Below, piece after piece: positions 34,347-43,256 of a DNA stretch of 64,000 nt. Source of the stretch: Pseudomonas tohonis (lineage in GTDB: Bacteria > Pseudomonadota > Gammaproteobacteria > Pseudomonadales > Pseudomonadaceae); assembly GCF_012767755.2 (NCBI RefSeq), contig NZ_AP023189.1, positions 2,544,001-2,608,000 on the forward strand, in the 5' to 3' direction. Position 1 is the first letter of the stretch. Each line of letters begins with the position of its first letter. The notes beneath the pieces are model-generated. The model did not search any database. It saw only the letters and a program-made list of their open reading frames with translations, and was not told where the DNA came from. Made by a program: the position numbers and the translations under genes.

Positions 34347-35141
34347 TCACGGCGTCTTGCGACCGCTCATGTGGCGCAGGTAGGCGACCAGTTGCTGCAG
34401 TTGCGCATCGTCGATCACCGCCGCCGGGAAGGCGGGCATCCGGCCCTGGGGCCAGCGGCGCATGGCCTGCGGGTCGCGGATGTAGCGCTGGAGGAAGCCC
34501 TCGGCGAAGTATTCGGTGGGGTTGTAGGGCAAGTTGAGGTCGGGGCCGAACTGCGCATCGCCGGCGCCGTTGAGGCGGTGGCAGGCCAGGCAGTTCTTCT
34601 GGAACTGGGCGAAGCCGGCCTGGACGTCAGCGCTCGCATCGGCTGCCGGCAGCAGCGCGGGGAAGCGCTCGGCGACCGAAGCCAGGTAGCGGATCCTGAC
34701 CACCTGGAAGGGCCATTGCTCCGGGCCGATGCCGCCGGCCTGCGGGTCGGTCCACACCAGGTAGAAGGGCCCGGCGCTGGGCTTGCCTTCGGCCAGGGGC
34801 GGCCAGGGCTTGCCCGGGTCTTCCACCGCCAGCCAGGCTCGTGCGCCGTCCTTGGCGAGCAGGGGCGCGGCGGGCAGTTCGGCGGCGAAACCATCCGCCG
34901 CCACGGCCTGCAGGTGCTGGCCGGGCTCGACCCCGTCCAGCAGCGCCGCCAGGGGCAGGGCGCGGTAATGCATGGTGCGCTTGTAGGCGACATCCGCGGG
35001 TACGTCGATATCCCGCGCCTGGGGGTGGGCCAGCAGCCTGGCGCTGTCCCAGCGTTGTGTGCCGCCGGGCAATTCGAGCACCAGCTCGGCGGCGTGCAGG
35101 ATGGGGGTCAGCAACAGCAGGCAGAGCAGCAGGTGGCGCAT
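34347..35141 (-). CDS. Exported c-type cytochrome with SUOX-like N-terminal region
   Basis: A 264-residue protein with a signal peptide (MRHLLLCLLLLTPILHAA). Residues about 20-155 resemble the molybdopterin-binding fold of sulphite-oxidase-type proteins (ALPLAALLDGVEPGQHLQAVAADGF), but no metal-binding Cys is seen. The haem site CLACH lies in FQKNCLACHRLNGAGDAQFGPDLN near 180, with Met ligand in PQGRMPAFP near 228. It overlaps the rhodanese stop (ATGA), so the two exported proteins are likely a pair in periplasmic sulphur or redox chemistry. Confidence 0.85.
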   Translation of the reverse strand: MRHLLLCLLLLTPILHAAELVLELPGGTQRWDSARLLAHPQARDIDVPADVAYKRTMHYRALPLAALLDGVEPGQHLQAVAADGFAAELPAAPLLAKDGARAWLAVEDPGKPWPPLAEGKPSAGPFYLVWTDPQAGGIGPEQWPFQVVRIRYLASVAERFPALLPAADASADVQAGFAQFQKNCLACHRLNGAGDAQFGPDLNLPYNPTEYFAEGFLQRYIRDPQAMRRWPQGRMPAFPAAVIDDAQLQQLVAYLRHMSGRKTP

Positions 35142-35497
35142 CAGGGCGTGTCCAGAATCGGTTTGAGGGTGGAGTAACCGCCGGCATTCTGCACATTGGT
35201 GTAGCCCCTGGCACGCAGATCGTCCTGGGCGATGCCGGAGCGGCGGCCACTGCGGCAGTAGAGGACGATGGGGGTGTGCTTGTCCGGTGCCAGTTCCGCG
35301 ATTTTCGTACCGATGTCCTCGAAGCCGATGTAACGGGCACCGGGCAAGGCTCCTGCCTCGATTTCTTCCGGTGTACGCACGTCGATCAGCACGGCGCCCG
35401 GTTGCTTGAGGGCTTCCAGCGCAGCGGCCTGGTCGACGTCGGCGGCGGCTGCGGGAAGGCTGAGGCAAAGGGTGAGCGTGGCGAGCATCTTGCGCAT
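35141..35497 (-). CDS. Exported rhodanese-domain protein
   Basis: A 118-residue single-domain rhodanese with a signal peptide (MLATLTLCLSLPAAAA). VLIDVRTPEEIEAGALPGAR is the family N-terminal motif and the persulphide Cys is in IVLYCRSGRRSGIA near residue 80. The ATG at 35497 was chosen because it gives the signal peptide; an upstream in-frame start at 35539 would add unrelated residues. The cytochrome gene overlaps its stop. Confidence 0.9.
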   Translation of the reverse strand: MRKMLATLTLCLSLPAAAADVDQAAALEALKQPGAVLIDVRTPEEIEAGALPGARYIGFEDIGTKIAELAPDKHTPIVLYCRSGRRSGIAQDDLRARGYTNVQNAGGYSTLKPILDTP

Positions 35498-35617
35498 GGT
35501 GTAACTCCCTGAAAAACAAGAACCCTTGGACCCTAGCACAATTGCCGAGGGTCATCGCGAACCGCTAGGATCGGGCCTTCCAGCCATTCCACGACCCTCC
35601 GGGCTAAGGAGCGGGCC

Positions 35618-36505
35618 ATGCTGGCCGCGCTGTTCGCCGTCATGGCGCCGATCCTCATCACCGCCGGTATCGGCTATGCCTGGGCACGCTCCGGGCAGAA
35701 TTACCCGACAGACTTCGTCGCTCGTCTGGTTCTCAACGTGGGCACGCCGAGCCTGGTGCTTTCCACCCTCAGCCAGGCGCAGATCGACAAGCATGCCTTC
35801 GGCCAGATCGCGCTCGCCTGCCTGCTCACCACGGCGCTGATGGGGGCGATCGGCATGGGCCTCGGCCGGGCCATGAAGCAGGACTGGCGCGTGCTGGTGC
35901 CGGCCTTCCTGTTTCCCAACTCCGGCAACATGGGCCTGCCGGTGGCGCTCTACGCGTTCGGCGAGAAGGGCCTGGCGCTGGCGGTGGGCTTCTTCCTGGC
36001 GCTGGCGGTGGTGCAGTTCAGCCTGGGGCTGCTGCTCTCGGGCAGCGAGCGCTCGGTGAAGAAGCTGTTCATCAACCCCATCGTCATCAGCCTGGCCCTG
36101 GCCATCCCGCTGATCGTCTTCGACCTGACGCTGCCGCGCTGGCTGGCCAACACCATCGAGCTGCTGGGCGGCATGACCATCCCGCTGATGCTCCTGACCC
36201 TCGGCGTGTCGCTCGCCAGTATCCGCGTCGGCCACCTGGGCAGCGGCCTGCTGCAGGGGGCACTGCGCATCCTCTTTGGTGCGGGCGTGGGCTGGGGAGT
36301 GGGCCTGGCGCTGCAACTGGAGCCGCTGACCCTGGGCGTGCTGGTGATGCAGTCGGCGATGCCGGTGGCGGTGTTCAACTACCTGCTGGCAGTGCGCGCC
36401 GGGCGTTCGCCGGAGCAGGTGGCGAGCCTGGTGATGTGTTCGACGCTGCTGTCGTTCGTGACCATTCCGCTGCTGCTGGCCTGGTGGCTACCTGCGCTGC
36501 GTTGA
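35618..36505 (+). CDS. AEC-family transporter
   Basis: Inner-membrane protein of 295 residues with about ten hydrophobic helices in two halves joined by a loop at about 150-170. The opening LAALFAVMAPILITAGIGYAW and the motif FPNSGNMGLPVALYAFG near 105 are typical of the auxin-efflux-carrier family, as is VLVMQSAMPVAVFNYLLA near 245. Malate or other organic acids are common cargos. Divergent from the rhodanese gene, 120 bp apart. Confidence 0.9.
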   Translation: MLAALFAVMAPILITAGIGYAWARSGQNYPTDFVARLVLNVGTPSLVLSTLSQAQIDKHAFGQIALACLLTTALMGAIGMGLGRAMKQDWRVLVPAFLFPNSGNMGLPVALYAFGEKGLALAVGFFLALAVVQFSLGLLLSGSERSVKKLFINPIVISLALAIPLIVFDLTLPRWLANTIELLGGMTIPLMLLTLGVSLASIRVGHLGSGLLQGALRILFGAGVGWGVGLALQLEPLTLGVLVMQSAMPVAVFNYLLAVRAGRSPEQVASLVMCSTLLSFVTIPLLLAWWLPALR

Positions 36506-36546
36506 CCGCTCGCGGCGGTGCGCAGCACAGGACGATGCCCGCGTTG

Positions 36547-36642
36547 TCAGCCGACCAGCCGGGTCAGGTTGGGGAGGATGAGGATGACGGTGGTGGCGAA
36601 GACGATGAGGCTCGCTTGCCGCATTTTCGGCTGTTTGAACAT
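36547..36642 (-). CDS. Possible 31-residue single-TM protein
   Basis: A short frame reading FKQPKMRQASLIVFATT, then VILILPNLTRLVG: a basic N-terminus and one membrane helix. The ribosome site is weak (AGCAGG). A longer in-frame form from 36750 adds a basic, Pro-rich segment without similarity. It is listed because single-helix proteins of this size exist in Pseudomonas, but it may be noise. Confidence 0.3.
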   Translation of the reverse strand: MFKQPKMRQASLIVFATTVILILPNLTRLVG

Positions 36643-37052
36643 GGCCTGCTGCCTTTGTTTTTGTTGGAGGCGCCGTGCGTCGGGCGTCAACGGCCTGCCT
36701 GTCGGCCTGGCCGCCTCCTTGGCGGTGGGTGGATAGAGCCGCTCCGGCAAAACCCGGCAACGACCTCTGACACCCTGAACTCTAGGGGCCGGCCCCCGAT
36801 CCTTTTAGAACGCTTGGGATCAATAGGCGAATGCTTAGAACCCCATCGCCGGGTGGTGCCGGAGCCGCGCGTGGCAACCCTTGCGCCAGACGCATCGCAT
36901 TGACCCCGGGGTCAGGCGACCGTTCGTCTGAGCGCAGAAGTCAATGGCGCTGAGCAGTTCGGTCATTGAGTGCGGCCCGCGTGCCGCTAAGGTAAGCCCC
37001 ACAGCGGTTGGCCCCTGGCCGGCCCGTCTGCCTAACGACAAGAGAGAACGCC
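36643..37052. other. 410-bp region upstream of the beta-oxidation genes
   Basis: No supported gene. CTAGGGG-N4-CCCCC lies at 36782-36797, an imperfect relative of the palindromes near 60.9 and 61.5 kb. TTAGAAC occurs at 36805 and 36835, 30 bp apart. No promoter can be assigned with confidence; AAGAGAG lies before the thiolase ATG. Confidence 0.45.
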
Positions 37053-38258
37053 ATGACCGAAGCATATATCTACGACGCGGTGCGCACGCCCCGCGGCAAG
37101 GGCAAGAAGGACGGGGCGCTGCACAGCGTCAAGCCGGTCAACCTGATCGCCGGGCTGCTTAGGGCCCTGGAGGCGCGCAACTCGCTGGATACCAGCCAGG
37201 TCGACGATATCGTGCTCGGTTGCGTGACCCCGGTGGGCGACCAGGGCGCCGACATCGCCAAGACCGCCGCGCTGGTGGCCGACTGGGACGAGACCGTCTC
37301 GGGCCAGCAGATCAACCGCTTCTGCGCGTCGGGCCTGGAGGCCGTCAACCTCGCCGCGATGAAGGTGCGCTCCGGCTTCGAGGACCTGGTGGTGGCCGGC
37401 GGCGTGGAATCCATGTCGCGCATCCCCATGGGCTCCGACGGTGGCGCCTGGGCGATGGACCCGGAAACCAACCTGCACACCAGCTTCGTGCCCCAGGGCA
37501 TCGGTGCCGACCTGATCGCCACCCTGGAAGGCTTCAGCCGCCAGGACGTGGACGCCTTCGCCCTGCGCTCCCAGCAGAAGGCCGCCCGCGCCAGCGCCGA
37601 CGGCTCGTTCAAGAAATCCCTGGTGCCGGTCACCGACCAGAACGGCATCGTGCTGCTGGACCACGACGAGTTCATCCGGGGCGAGTCCACCCTCGAAGGC
37701 CTCGGCGCGCTCAAGCCGAGCTTCGAGATGATGGGCCAGATGGGCTTCGACGCCACCGCGCTGCGCAAGTACAGCCACGTCGAGCGCATCCACCACGTGC
37801 ACACCCCGGGCAACAGCTCCGGCATCGTCGACGGCGCCGCCGCCATGCTCATCGGCTCCGCAGCCAAGGGCAAGGAACTGGGCCTCAAGCCCCGCGCACG
37901 CATCGTCGCCACGGCGGTGACCAGCACCGACCCGACCATCATGCTCACCGGCCCGGCGCCGGCCACCCGCAAGGCCCTGGCCAAGGCCGGGCTGTCGGTG
38001 GCGGACATCGACCTGTTCGAGGTCAACGAAGCCTTCGCCTCGGTGGTGATGAAGTTCATGAAGGACATGGGCGTGCCGGAGGAGAAGGTCAACGTCAACG
38101 GCGGTTCCATCGCCATGGGCCACCCCCTGGGCGCCACCGGTTGCGCCATCCTCGGCACCCTGCTCGACGAGCTGGAGAAGCGCAATCTGCGTTACGGCCT
38201 CGCCACCTTGTGTGTCGGCGGCGGCATGGGTATCGCAACGATCATCGAGCGCGTTTGA
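37053..38258 (+). CDS. Acetyl-CoA C-acyltransferase (thiolase)
   Basis: A 401-residue thiolase that cleaves 3-ketoacyl-CoA in beta-oxidation. The acyl-binding Cys is in [20 protein letters not shown] near 93, the His in [15 protein letters not shown] (with NEAF) and the second Cys in [14 protein letters not shown] near 390, with [14 protein letters not shown] near 355. Pairs with the FadB-like gene 15 bp downstream; I recall the same pair as PA1736-PA1737 in P. aeruginosa. It is distinct from the main fadAB operon. Confidence 0.95.
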   Translation: MTEAYIYDAVRTPRGKGKKDGALHSVKPVNLIAGLLRALEARNSLDTSQVDDIVLGCVTPVGDQGADIAKTAALVADWDETVSGQQINRFCASGLEAVNLAAMKVRSGFEDLVVAGGVESMSRIPMGSDGGAWAMDPETNLHTSFVPQGIGADLIATLEGFSRQDVDAFALRSQQKAARASADGSFKKSLVPVTDQNGIVLLDHDEFIRGESTLEGLGALKPSFEMMGQMGFDATALRKYSHVERIHHVHTPGNSSGIVDGAAAMLIGSAAKGKELGLKPRARIVATAVTSTDPTIMLTGPAPATRKALAKAGLSVADIDLFEVNEAFASVVMKFMKDMGVPEEKVNVNGGSIAMGHPLGATGCAILGTLLDELEKRNLRYGLATLCVGGGMGIATIIERV

Positions 38259-38273
38259 GGCCGGAGAACAAAA

Positions 38274-40418
38274 ATGACTGACGCCATCCGTTACGAAAAA
38301 GGCCAGGACAATATCGTCGTCCTGACCATCGACATGCCCGGCCAGAGCGCCAACACCATGAACGCGGTGTACCGCGAGGCCATGGGCGCCACCGTGGACC
38401 GCCTGGAAGCCGAGAAGGATTCCATCGCCGGGGTCATCGTCACCTCCGCCAAGAAGACCTTCTTCGCCGGCGGCGACCTCAACGAACTGATCAAGGTCAC
38501 CCAGGCCGACGCCAACGGCTTCTACCAGATGATCCTCAAGATCAAGGGCCAGCTGCGCCGCCTGGAAAGCCTCGGCAAGCCCGTGGTCGCCGCCATCAAC
38601 GGCGCGGCCCTGGGCGGCGGCTGGGAAATCTGCCTGGCCTGCCACCACCGCATCGCCCTTGACGAGAGCCACGTCCAGCTCGGCCTGCCGGAAGTCACCC
38701 TGGGCCTGCTGCCCGGTGGCGGCGGCGTGGTGCGCATGGTGCGCCTGCTGGGTATCGAGAAGGCGCTGCCGTACCTCGCCGAAGGCAAGAAGGTGCGCCC
38801 GGACCAGGCCCTCAAGGCCGGCCTGATCCACGACATCGCCAAGGACCGCGACGAGCTGCTGGCCAAGGCCCGCGCCTTCATCGCCGCCAACCCCACGACC
38901 GTGCAGCCCTGGGACGTGAAGGGCTACAAGATCCCCGGCGGCACCCCGTCGACCCCGGCCGTGGCGCAGATGCTGGCCATCGCCCCGAGCGTGCTGCGCG
39001 ACAAGACCAAAGGCTGCTTCCCGGCGCCGGAGAAGATCATGTGCGCCGCCGTCGAAGGCGCCCAGGTGGACTTCGACACCGCCCAGTTGATCGAGGCGCG
39101 CTACTTCACCGAGCTGACCACCGGCCAGGTGGCGAAGAACATGATCGGCACCTTCTGGTTCCAGCTGAACGAGATCAACGCCGGCAGCTCCCGGCCCAAG
39201 GGCCCGGCCCGCTATGAAACGAAGAAGGTCGGCGTGCTCGGCGCCGGCATGATGGGCGCGGGCATCGCCTACGTCTCCGCCGCCGCCGGCATCGAGGTGG
39301 TGCTCAAGGACGTCTCCATCGAGGCCGCCGAGAAGGGCAAGGCCTACTCCGCGGGCCTGCTGGACAAGAAGGTCGCCCGTGGCCACATGAGCGCGGAGAA
39401 GCGCGACGCCTTCCTCGCCCGCATCAAGCCGACCGTGGATGACGCCGACTTCGACGGCTGCGACCTGATCATCGAGGCCGTGTTCGAGAACCGCGAGCTG
39501 AAGGGCAAGGTCACCGCCGCCGCCGAGGCGGCTGCCCTGGCCGATGCGGTGATCGCCTCCAACACCTCCACGCTGCCCATCACCGGGCTGGCCACCGCTG
39601 TCGCCAAGCCGGAGAAGTTCATCGGCCTGCACTTCTTCAGCCCGGTCGACAAGATGCCGCTGGTGGAGATCATCCGTGGCGAGAAGACCTCGGACGAGAC
39701 CCTGGCCCGTGGCTTCGACTACGTGCTGCAGATCAAGAAGACCCCCATCGTGGTCAACGACAGCCGTGGCTTCTTCACCTCGCGGGTGTTCGGCACCTTC
39801 ACCAACGAAGGCATCGCCATGCTCGGCGAGGGCGTGTCGGCGGCGATGATCGAGAACGAGACCCGCCAGGCCGGCATGCCGGTGGGCCCGCTGGCGATCT
39901 CCGACGAGGTCTCCATGAGCCTGATGACCCACATCCGCAACCAGACCGCCGCCGACCTCAAGGCCGAAGGCAAGGCGATGCCGCAGCACCCGGCCTTCGC
40001 CGTGATCGACCTGATGGTCAACGAGTACAAGCGCCCCGGCAAAGCGGCGGGCGGCGGCTTCTACGAGTACCCGGCAGGCGGCAAGAAGCACCTGTGGCCG
40101 GAGCTGAAGGCACGCTTCGAGAAGGCCGACCGGCAGATCCCGGCGCAAGACGTGCGTGACCGCATCCTCTTCATCCAGGCCATCGAGACCGTGCGCTGCG
40201 TGGAGGAGGGCGTGCTGCTGTCCACCGCCGACGCCAACATCGGTTCGATCTTCGGCATCGGCTTCGCCGCCTGGAGCGGTGGCGCCCTGCAGTTCATCAA
40301 CCAGTACGGCGTGCAGGACTTCGTCGCCCGTGCCCGCTACCTGGCCGAGCAGTACGGCGAACGCTTCGAGCCGCCGGCGCTGCTGCTGGAGAAGGCGGCC
40401 AAGGGGGAGGGGTTCTGA
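38274..40418 (+). CDS. FadB/FadJ-like multifunctional beta-oxidation enzyme
   Basis: A 714-residue fused enzyme. The N-terminal enoyl-CoA hydratase domain (about 1-190) has both catalytic Glu: GAALGGGWEICLACHHR near 118 and LGLPEVTLGLLPGGGG near 138. The C-terminal 3-hydroxyacyl-CoA dehydrogenase domain starts with VGVLGAGMMGAGIAYVSA near 320 and has SNTSTLPITGLA and FIGLHFFSPVDKMPLVEI near 455. Works with the thiolase upstream to complete a beta-oxidation turn. Followed by a terminator. Confidence 0.95.
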   Translation: MTDAIRYEKGQDNIVVLTIDMPGQSANTMNAVYREAMGATVDRLEAEKDSIAGVIVTSAKKTFFAGGDLNELIKVTQADANGFYQMILKIKGQLRRLESLGKPVVAAINGAALGGGWEICLACHHRIALDESHVQLGLPEVTLGLLPGGGGVVRMVRLLGIEKALPYLAEGKKVRPDQALKAGLIHDIAKDRDELLAKARAFIAANPTTVQPWDVKGYKIPGGTPSTPAVAQMLAIAPSVLRDKTKGCFPAPEKIMCAAVEGAQVDFDTAQLIEARYFTELTTGQVAKNMIGTFWFQLNEINAGSSRPKGPARYETKKVGVLGAGMMGAGIAYVSAAAGIEVVLKDVSIEAAEKGKAYSAGLLDKKVARGHMSAEKRDAFLARIKPTVDDADFDGCDLIIEAVFENRELKGKVTAAAEAAALADAVIASNTSTLPITGLATAVAKPEKFIGLHFFSPVDKMPLVEIIRGEKTSDETLARGFDYVLQIKKTPIVVNDSRGFFTSRVFGTFTNEGIAMLGEGVSAAMIENETRQAGMPVGPLAISDEVSMSLMTHIRNQTAADLKAEGKAMPQHPAFAVIDLMVNEYKRPGKAAGGGFYEYPAGGKKHLWPELKARFEKADRQIPAQDVRDRILFIQAIETVRCVEEGVLLSTADANIGSIFGIGFAAWSGGALQFINQYGVQDFVARARYLAEQYGERFEPPALLLEKAAKGEGF

Positions 40419-40436
40419 TCCTCTGATGGTGTCATG

Positions 40437-40464
40437 ACAAAGCCGGCCTCGCGCCGGCTTTGTC
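40437..40464. terminator. Bidirectional terminator between convergent operons
   Basis: ACAAAGCCGGC pairs with GCCGGCTTTGT across four bases. T-rich flanks exist on both sides, so it can serve both the FadB-like gene and the kdgK-like operon that ends at 40476. Confidence 0.8.
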
Positions 40465-40475
40465 GTTCCTGGGAT

Positions 40476-41390
40476 TCAGGCGAAGGCTGTGGGCATGGCG
40501 CAGCGCGGGATGATCGCGCCTGGATGCCCGATCACGGCAGCGGCAAGGCGGTGCCCGTCCTCGGCGGATACGGCGGGCGATCGCCGCAGGGTGCGCCCGG
40601 CCAGGTAGCCGGCCGCAAAGGCGTCGCCCGCCGCGCAACTGTCCACCACGCGCGGGACGGGCAGAGCGGGCACCTCGATGCGCTGATCGGCGGTCGCGAC
40701 CAGGCAGGCGGCGGCGCCGCGCTTGATCACCACCTCCGCACACCCCAGCTGGAGTGCCCGATCCGCCGCGGCCCGTGCCTCATGGGGGCCGTGCAGTCGG
40801 CATTCGTCATCCAGGGTCAGCAGGGCGATGTCCGTCAGGGACAGCATCCGCTGGTGCACGGGGCGGGCCTCTTCGACGCTCCAGAGTTCCGCCCGGTAGT
40901 TGCTGTCGAAGCCGATCCGGCCGCCCTCGGCCCTGAAGTCGGCCAGTGCAGCCAGCAGCGCCTCGCGCCGTGGTGGCGGAAACAGCGCGAGGCTGATGCC
41001 GGACAGGTAGAGCATGTCGAGGCGTGGCCGGGCGAGCCAGTCCTCCAGCGCGATCGCGCCGGCGAACCAGCGGCGCGCGGCGCTTTCCCCGCGCCAGTAA
41101 TGGAAGCGGCGCTCGCCCAGCGCATCGACCTCCACCAGGTACAGGCCCGGACGGTGGCCCGGGAGCCGCGCCACCCGACGGGTATCGATGCCTTCCTCTG
41201 CCCAGGCGTGGAGCATCTGCTCGCTCAGGGGGGCGTCACCGAGGGCGCTGAGGTACTCGACCCGGTGGGGCGTTCCCGCCAGGAGGCGGGCGAGGTAGAG
41301 CGCGGTGTTCAGGGTGTCGCCGCCGAAGCCGCGCCTGAGCGGGGTGGCGGCGAGTTCCACCATGCATTCTCCAAGGCAGGCGATGCGCAT
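40476..41390 (-). CDS. PfkB-family sugar kinase, KdgK-like
   Basis: A 304-residue carbohydrate kinase. The N-terminal motif ACLGECMVELAATPLRRGFGGDTLNTAL covers residues 3-30, and the catalytic Asp is in VDSCAAGDAFAAGYLAGR near 245, the PfkB signature 2. Its closest pattern is 2-keto-3-deoxygluconate kinase. It ends the D-amino-acid operon, four bases after the RidA stop. Gluconate-type metabolism would fit the GntP permease gene, but the operon also contains amino-acid enzymes, so the sugar is uncertain. Confidence 0.85.
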   Translation of the reverse strand: MRIACLGECMVELAATPLRRGFGGDTLNTALYLARLLAGTPHRVEYLSALGDAPLSEQMLHAWAEEGIDTRRVARLPGHRPGLYLVEVDALGERRFHYWRGESAARRWFAGAIALEDWLARPRLDMLYLSGISLALFPPPRREALLAALADFRAEGGRIGFDSNYRAELWSVEEARPVHQRMLSLTDIALLTLDDECRLHGPHEARAAADRALQLGCAEVVIKRGAAACLVATADQRIEVPALPVPRVVDSCAAGDAFAAGYLAGRTLRRSPAVSAEDGHRLAAAVIGHPGAIIPRCAMPTAFA

Positions 41391-41394
41391 GCGC

Positions 41395-41787
41395 TCACCT
41401 CCGCCCGGGCGTGCGGTAGGCGATGCAGTCCACCTCGACGCGGCAGTCGATCACCATGCTGGAGACCACGCAGGCCCGCGCTGGCGGGTGTTCGCCGAAG
41501 AACTCCAGGAACACGGCGTTGAAGGCGGCGAAGTCCCGTGGGTCGTCCAGCCAGACACCGCAGCGCACCACGTGCTCGGGCCCGTAGCCGGCCTCCTCGA
41601 GTATCGCCACCAGGTTGCGCAGGCACTGGCGCGCCTGGGGGACGATGCCGCCGTCCACCATCACCCCGTCCAGAAGCGGCGTCTGGCCGGATACATGGAG
41701 CCAGCCGTCGGCCTGTACGGCGCGGGCGAATGGCATGGGCTGGGCGGCGCTGCCGGTGGCCCGGGCGTAGCGTTTCAATGAGGTCAT
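41395..41787 (-). CDS. RidA-family enamine/imine deaminase
   Basis: A 130-residue RidA protein. The family pattern reads LHVSGQTPLLDG at about 32-43, ARQCLRNLVAILEEAGYGPEHVV near 58-80, and the substrate Arg in HPPARACVVSSMVIDCRVEVDCIA near 105. RidA hydrolyses 2-aminoacrylate and related enamines made by PLP enzymes. It sits in an operon with a PLP-type deaminase/aldolase, which produces such intermediates. Confidence 0.92.
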   Translation of the reverse strand: MTSLKRYARATGSAAQPMPFARAVQADGWLHVSGQTPLLDGVMVDGGIVPQARQCLRNLVAILEEAGYGPEHVVRCGVWLDDPRDFAAFNAVFLEFFGEHPPARACVVSSMVIDCRVEVDCIAYRTPGRR

Positions 41788-41798
41788 GGGGAGCTCCT

Positions 41799-43253
41799 TC
41801 AGGTCCGTTCGGATGTGTTGCGGGCGAGGAAGCGGCCGGCCCTCTGCGGGCAGGCTTCACCGGGGCGATGGGCCAGGGTGCCGTTGACCCACACGGCGTG
41901 AATGCCGGTCGCGGGGCATTGCGGGTCTTCGAAGCTGGCGACGTCCGAAAGGCTCAGCGGATCGAAGAGCACCAGGTCGGCCCAGTGGCCGGTGCGGATC
42001 AGCCCGCGCCGGTCCAGCCCGAAGCGCCCGGCAGGCAGCGAGGTCATCTTGCGCACCGCTTCCTCGAGGCTGAACAGGCCGATGTCCTGGGCGTAGTGGC
42101 CGAGCACCCGGGGGAACGTCCCCCAGAGCCGTGGGTGGGGGTGCGGGTCTTCCGGCAGGCCGTCCGAGCCGATCATGGTCAGCGGGTGCGCGAGGATGCG
42201 CTGCACGTCCGCCTCGCTCATGCAGTGATACACCGCACCGGCGGGTTGCAGGCGTCGCGCCGCCTCCAGCAGGGGCAGGTCCCAGGTGGCGGCGATATCG
42301 GCGAGGGTGCGGCGCGCCATGTGGGGATGGGGCTCCGACCAGGTGATCAGGATGTCGTAGGCGTCGGTGACCTGGCCGAGGTCGAGGGTCGAGGCGCTGG
42401 CCGCATAGGGGTAGCAGTCCCAGCCCAGGGGCTGCCCTGCGCTGGCGGCGTCCAGGTGGGCGAGCACCTCGGCGCTGCGTCCCCAGTTGCCGGCGCCCGC
42501 GCACTTGAGGTGGGACACCACCACCGGGCTGTCGGCGTGGCGGCCGATGGCGAAGGCCTCGTCGAGTGCCTCGAGAATGCCGTCGAACTCATCGCGCAGG
42601 TGCGTGGCATACAGGCCGCCGTGATGGGCCAGTTCTTCGGCCAGCCCGCGCACTTCCTCGATGTCCGCGGCGCGGGCCGATGCGTAGGCCAGCCCGCTGC
42701 TCAGGCCGATGGCGCCTTCGGCCAGGCTTTCGGCCAGCTCGATGCGCATGGCGCGGATCTCGGCCTGTGTGGCGCTGCGCTCGAGGCGGTCCAGCTGGTT
42801 GTTGCGCAGGGCGGTGTGCCCCACCAGGGCGGCGACGTTGACGGCCGGGCAGGCCTGCTCGAGCGCCTGGCGATAGTCGGCGAAGCGCGGATAACGGAAC
42901 GCCTCGGACGGCCCCAGCAGGTTCATCGGGTCCGGCAGGGCGCCGGCCAGCCTGACGGGGGCGGCGCTGATACCGCAGTTGCCGACGATCACCGTGGTTA
43001 CGCCCTGGCTCAGCTTGGGCAGCATGGCCGGGTGGCGGATCACCGCCATGTCGTCGTGGGTGTGCGCGTCGATGAAACCCGGGGCCAGGACCAGCCCCTC
43101 GGCGTCGAACACCCGGTTGGCCGTGCTGCCGCGGGCGGCCTCGCCGATGTGGACGATGCGCCCCTGGTCGAGCCCGACATCGGCGACGAATTCCTCCGTG
43201 CCGCTGCCATCCATGATCCGCGCGCCGCGGATCAGCGTGTCGTAGTGCGTCAT
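41799..43253 (-). CDS. N-acyl-D-amino-acid deacylase (D-aminoacylase)
   Basis: A 484-residue amidohydrolase-superfamily enzyme that frees D-amino acids from N-acyl forms. Metal ligands appear in LAPGFIDAHTHDDMAVI near 58, Glu or Cys-type ligands near LVGHTALRNN, and HLKCAGAGNWGRS near 250; the closing SLPAGRFGLDRRGLIRTGHWADLVLFD is diagnostic of the family. Lies between RidA and the RpiR regulator in the same operon. Confidence 0.92.
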   Translation of the reverse strand: MTHYDTLIRGARIMDGSGTEEFVADVGLDQGRIVHIGEAARGSTANRVFDAEGLVLAPGFIDAHTHDDMAVIRHPAMLPKLSQGVTTVIVGNCGISAAPVRLAGALPDPMNLLGPSEAFRYPRFADYRQALEQACPAVNVAALVGHTALRNNQLDRLERSATQAEIRAMRIELAESLAEGAIGLSSGLAYASARAADIEEVRGLAEELAHHGGLYATHLRDEFDGILEALDEAFAIGRHADSPVVVSHLKCAGAGNWGRSAEVLAHLDAASAGQPLGWDCYPYAASASTLDLGQVTDAYDILITWSEPHPHMARRTLADIAATWDLPLLEAARRLQPAGAVYHCMSEADVQRILAHPLTMIGSDGLPEDPHPHPRLWGTFPRVLGHYAQDIGLFSLEEAVRKMTSLPAGRFGLDRRGLIRTGHWADLVLFDPLSLSDVASFEDPQCPATGIHAVWVNGTLAHRPGEACPQRAGRFLARNTSERT

Positions 43254-43256
43254 GCT

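Noticed and set aside
36782..36797. CTAGGGG-N4-CCCCC near the beta-oxidation genes as another copy of the 60.9/61.5 kb palindrome
   Set aside because: Spacing and second arm differ; kept only as a note.
37032..40148. A 1038-codon open frame on the minus strand
   Set aside because: It is opposite the thiolase and FadB-like genes and has shadow-frame composition, with no motifs.
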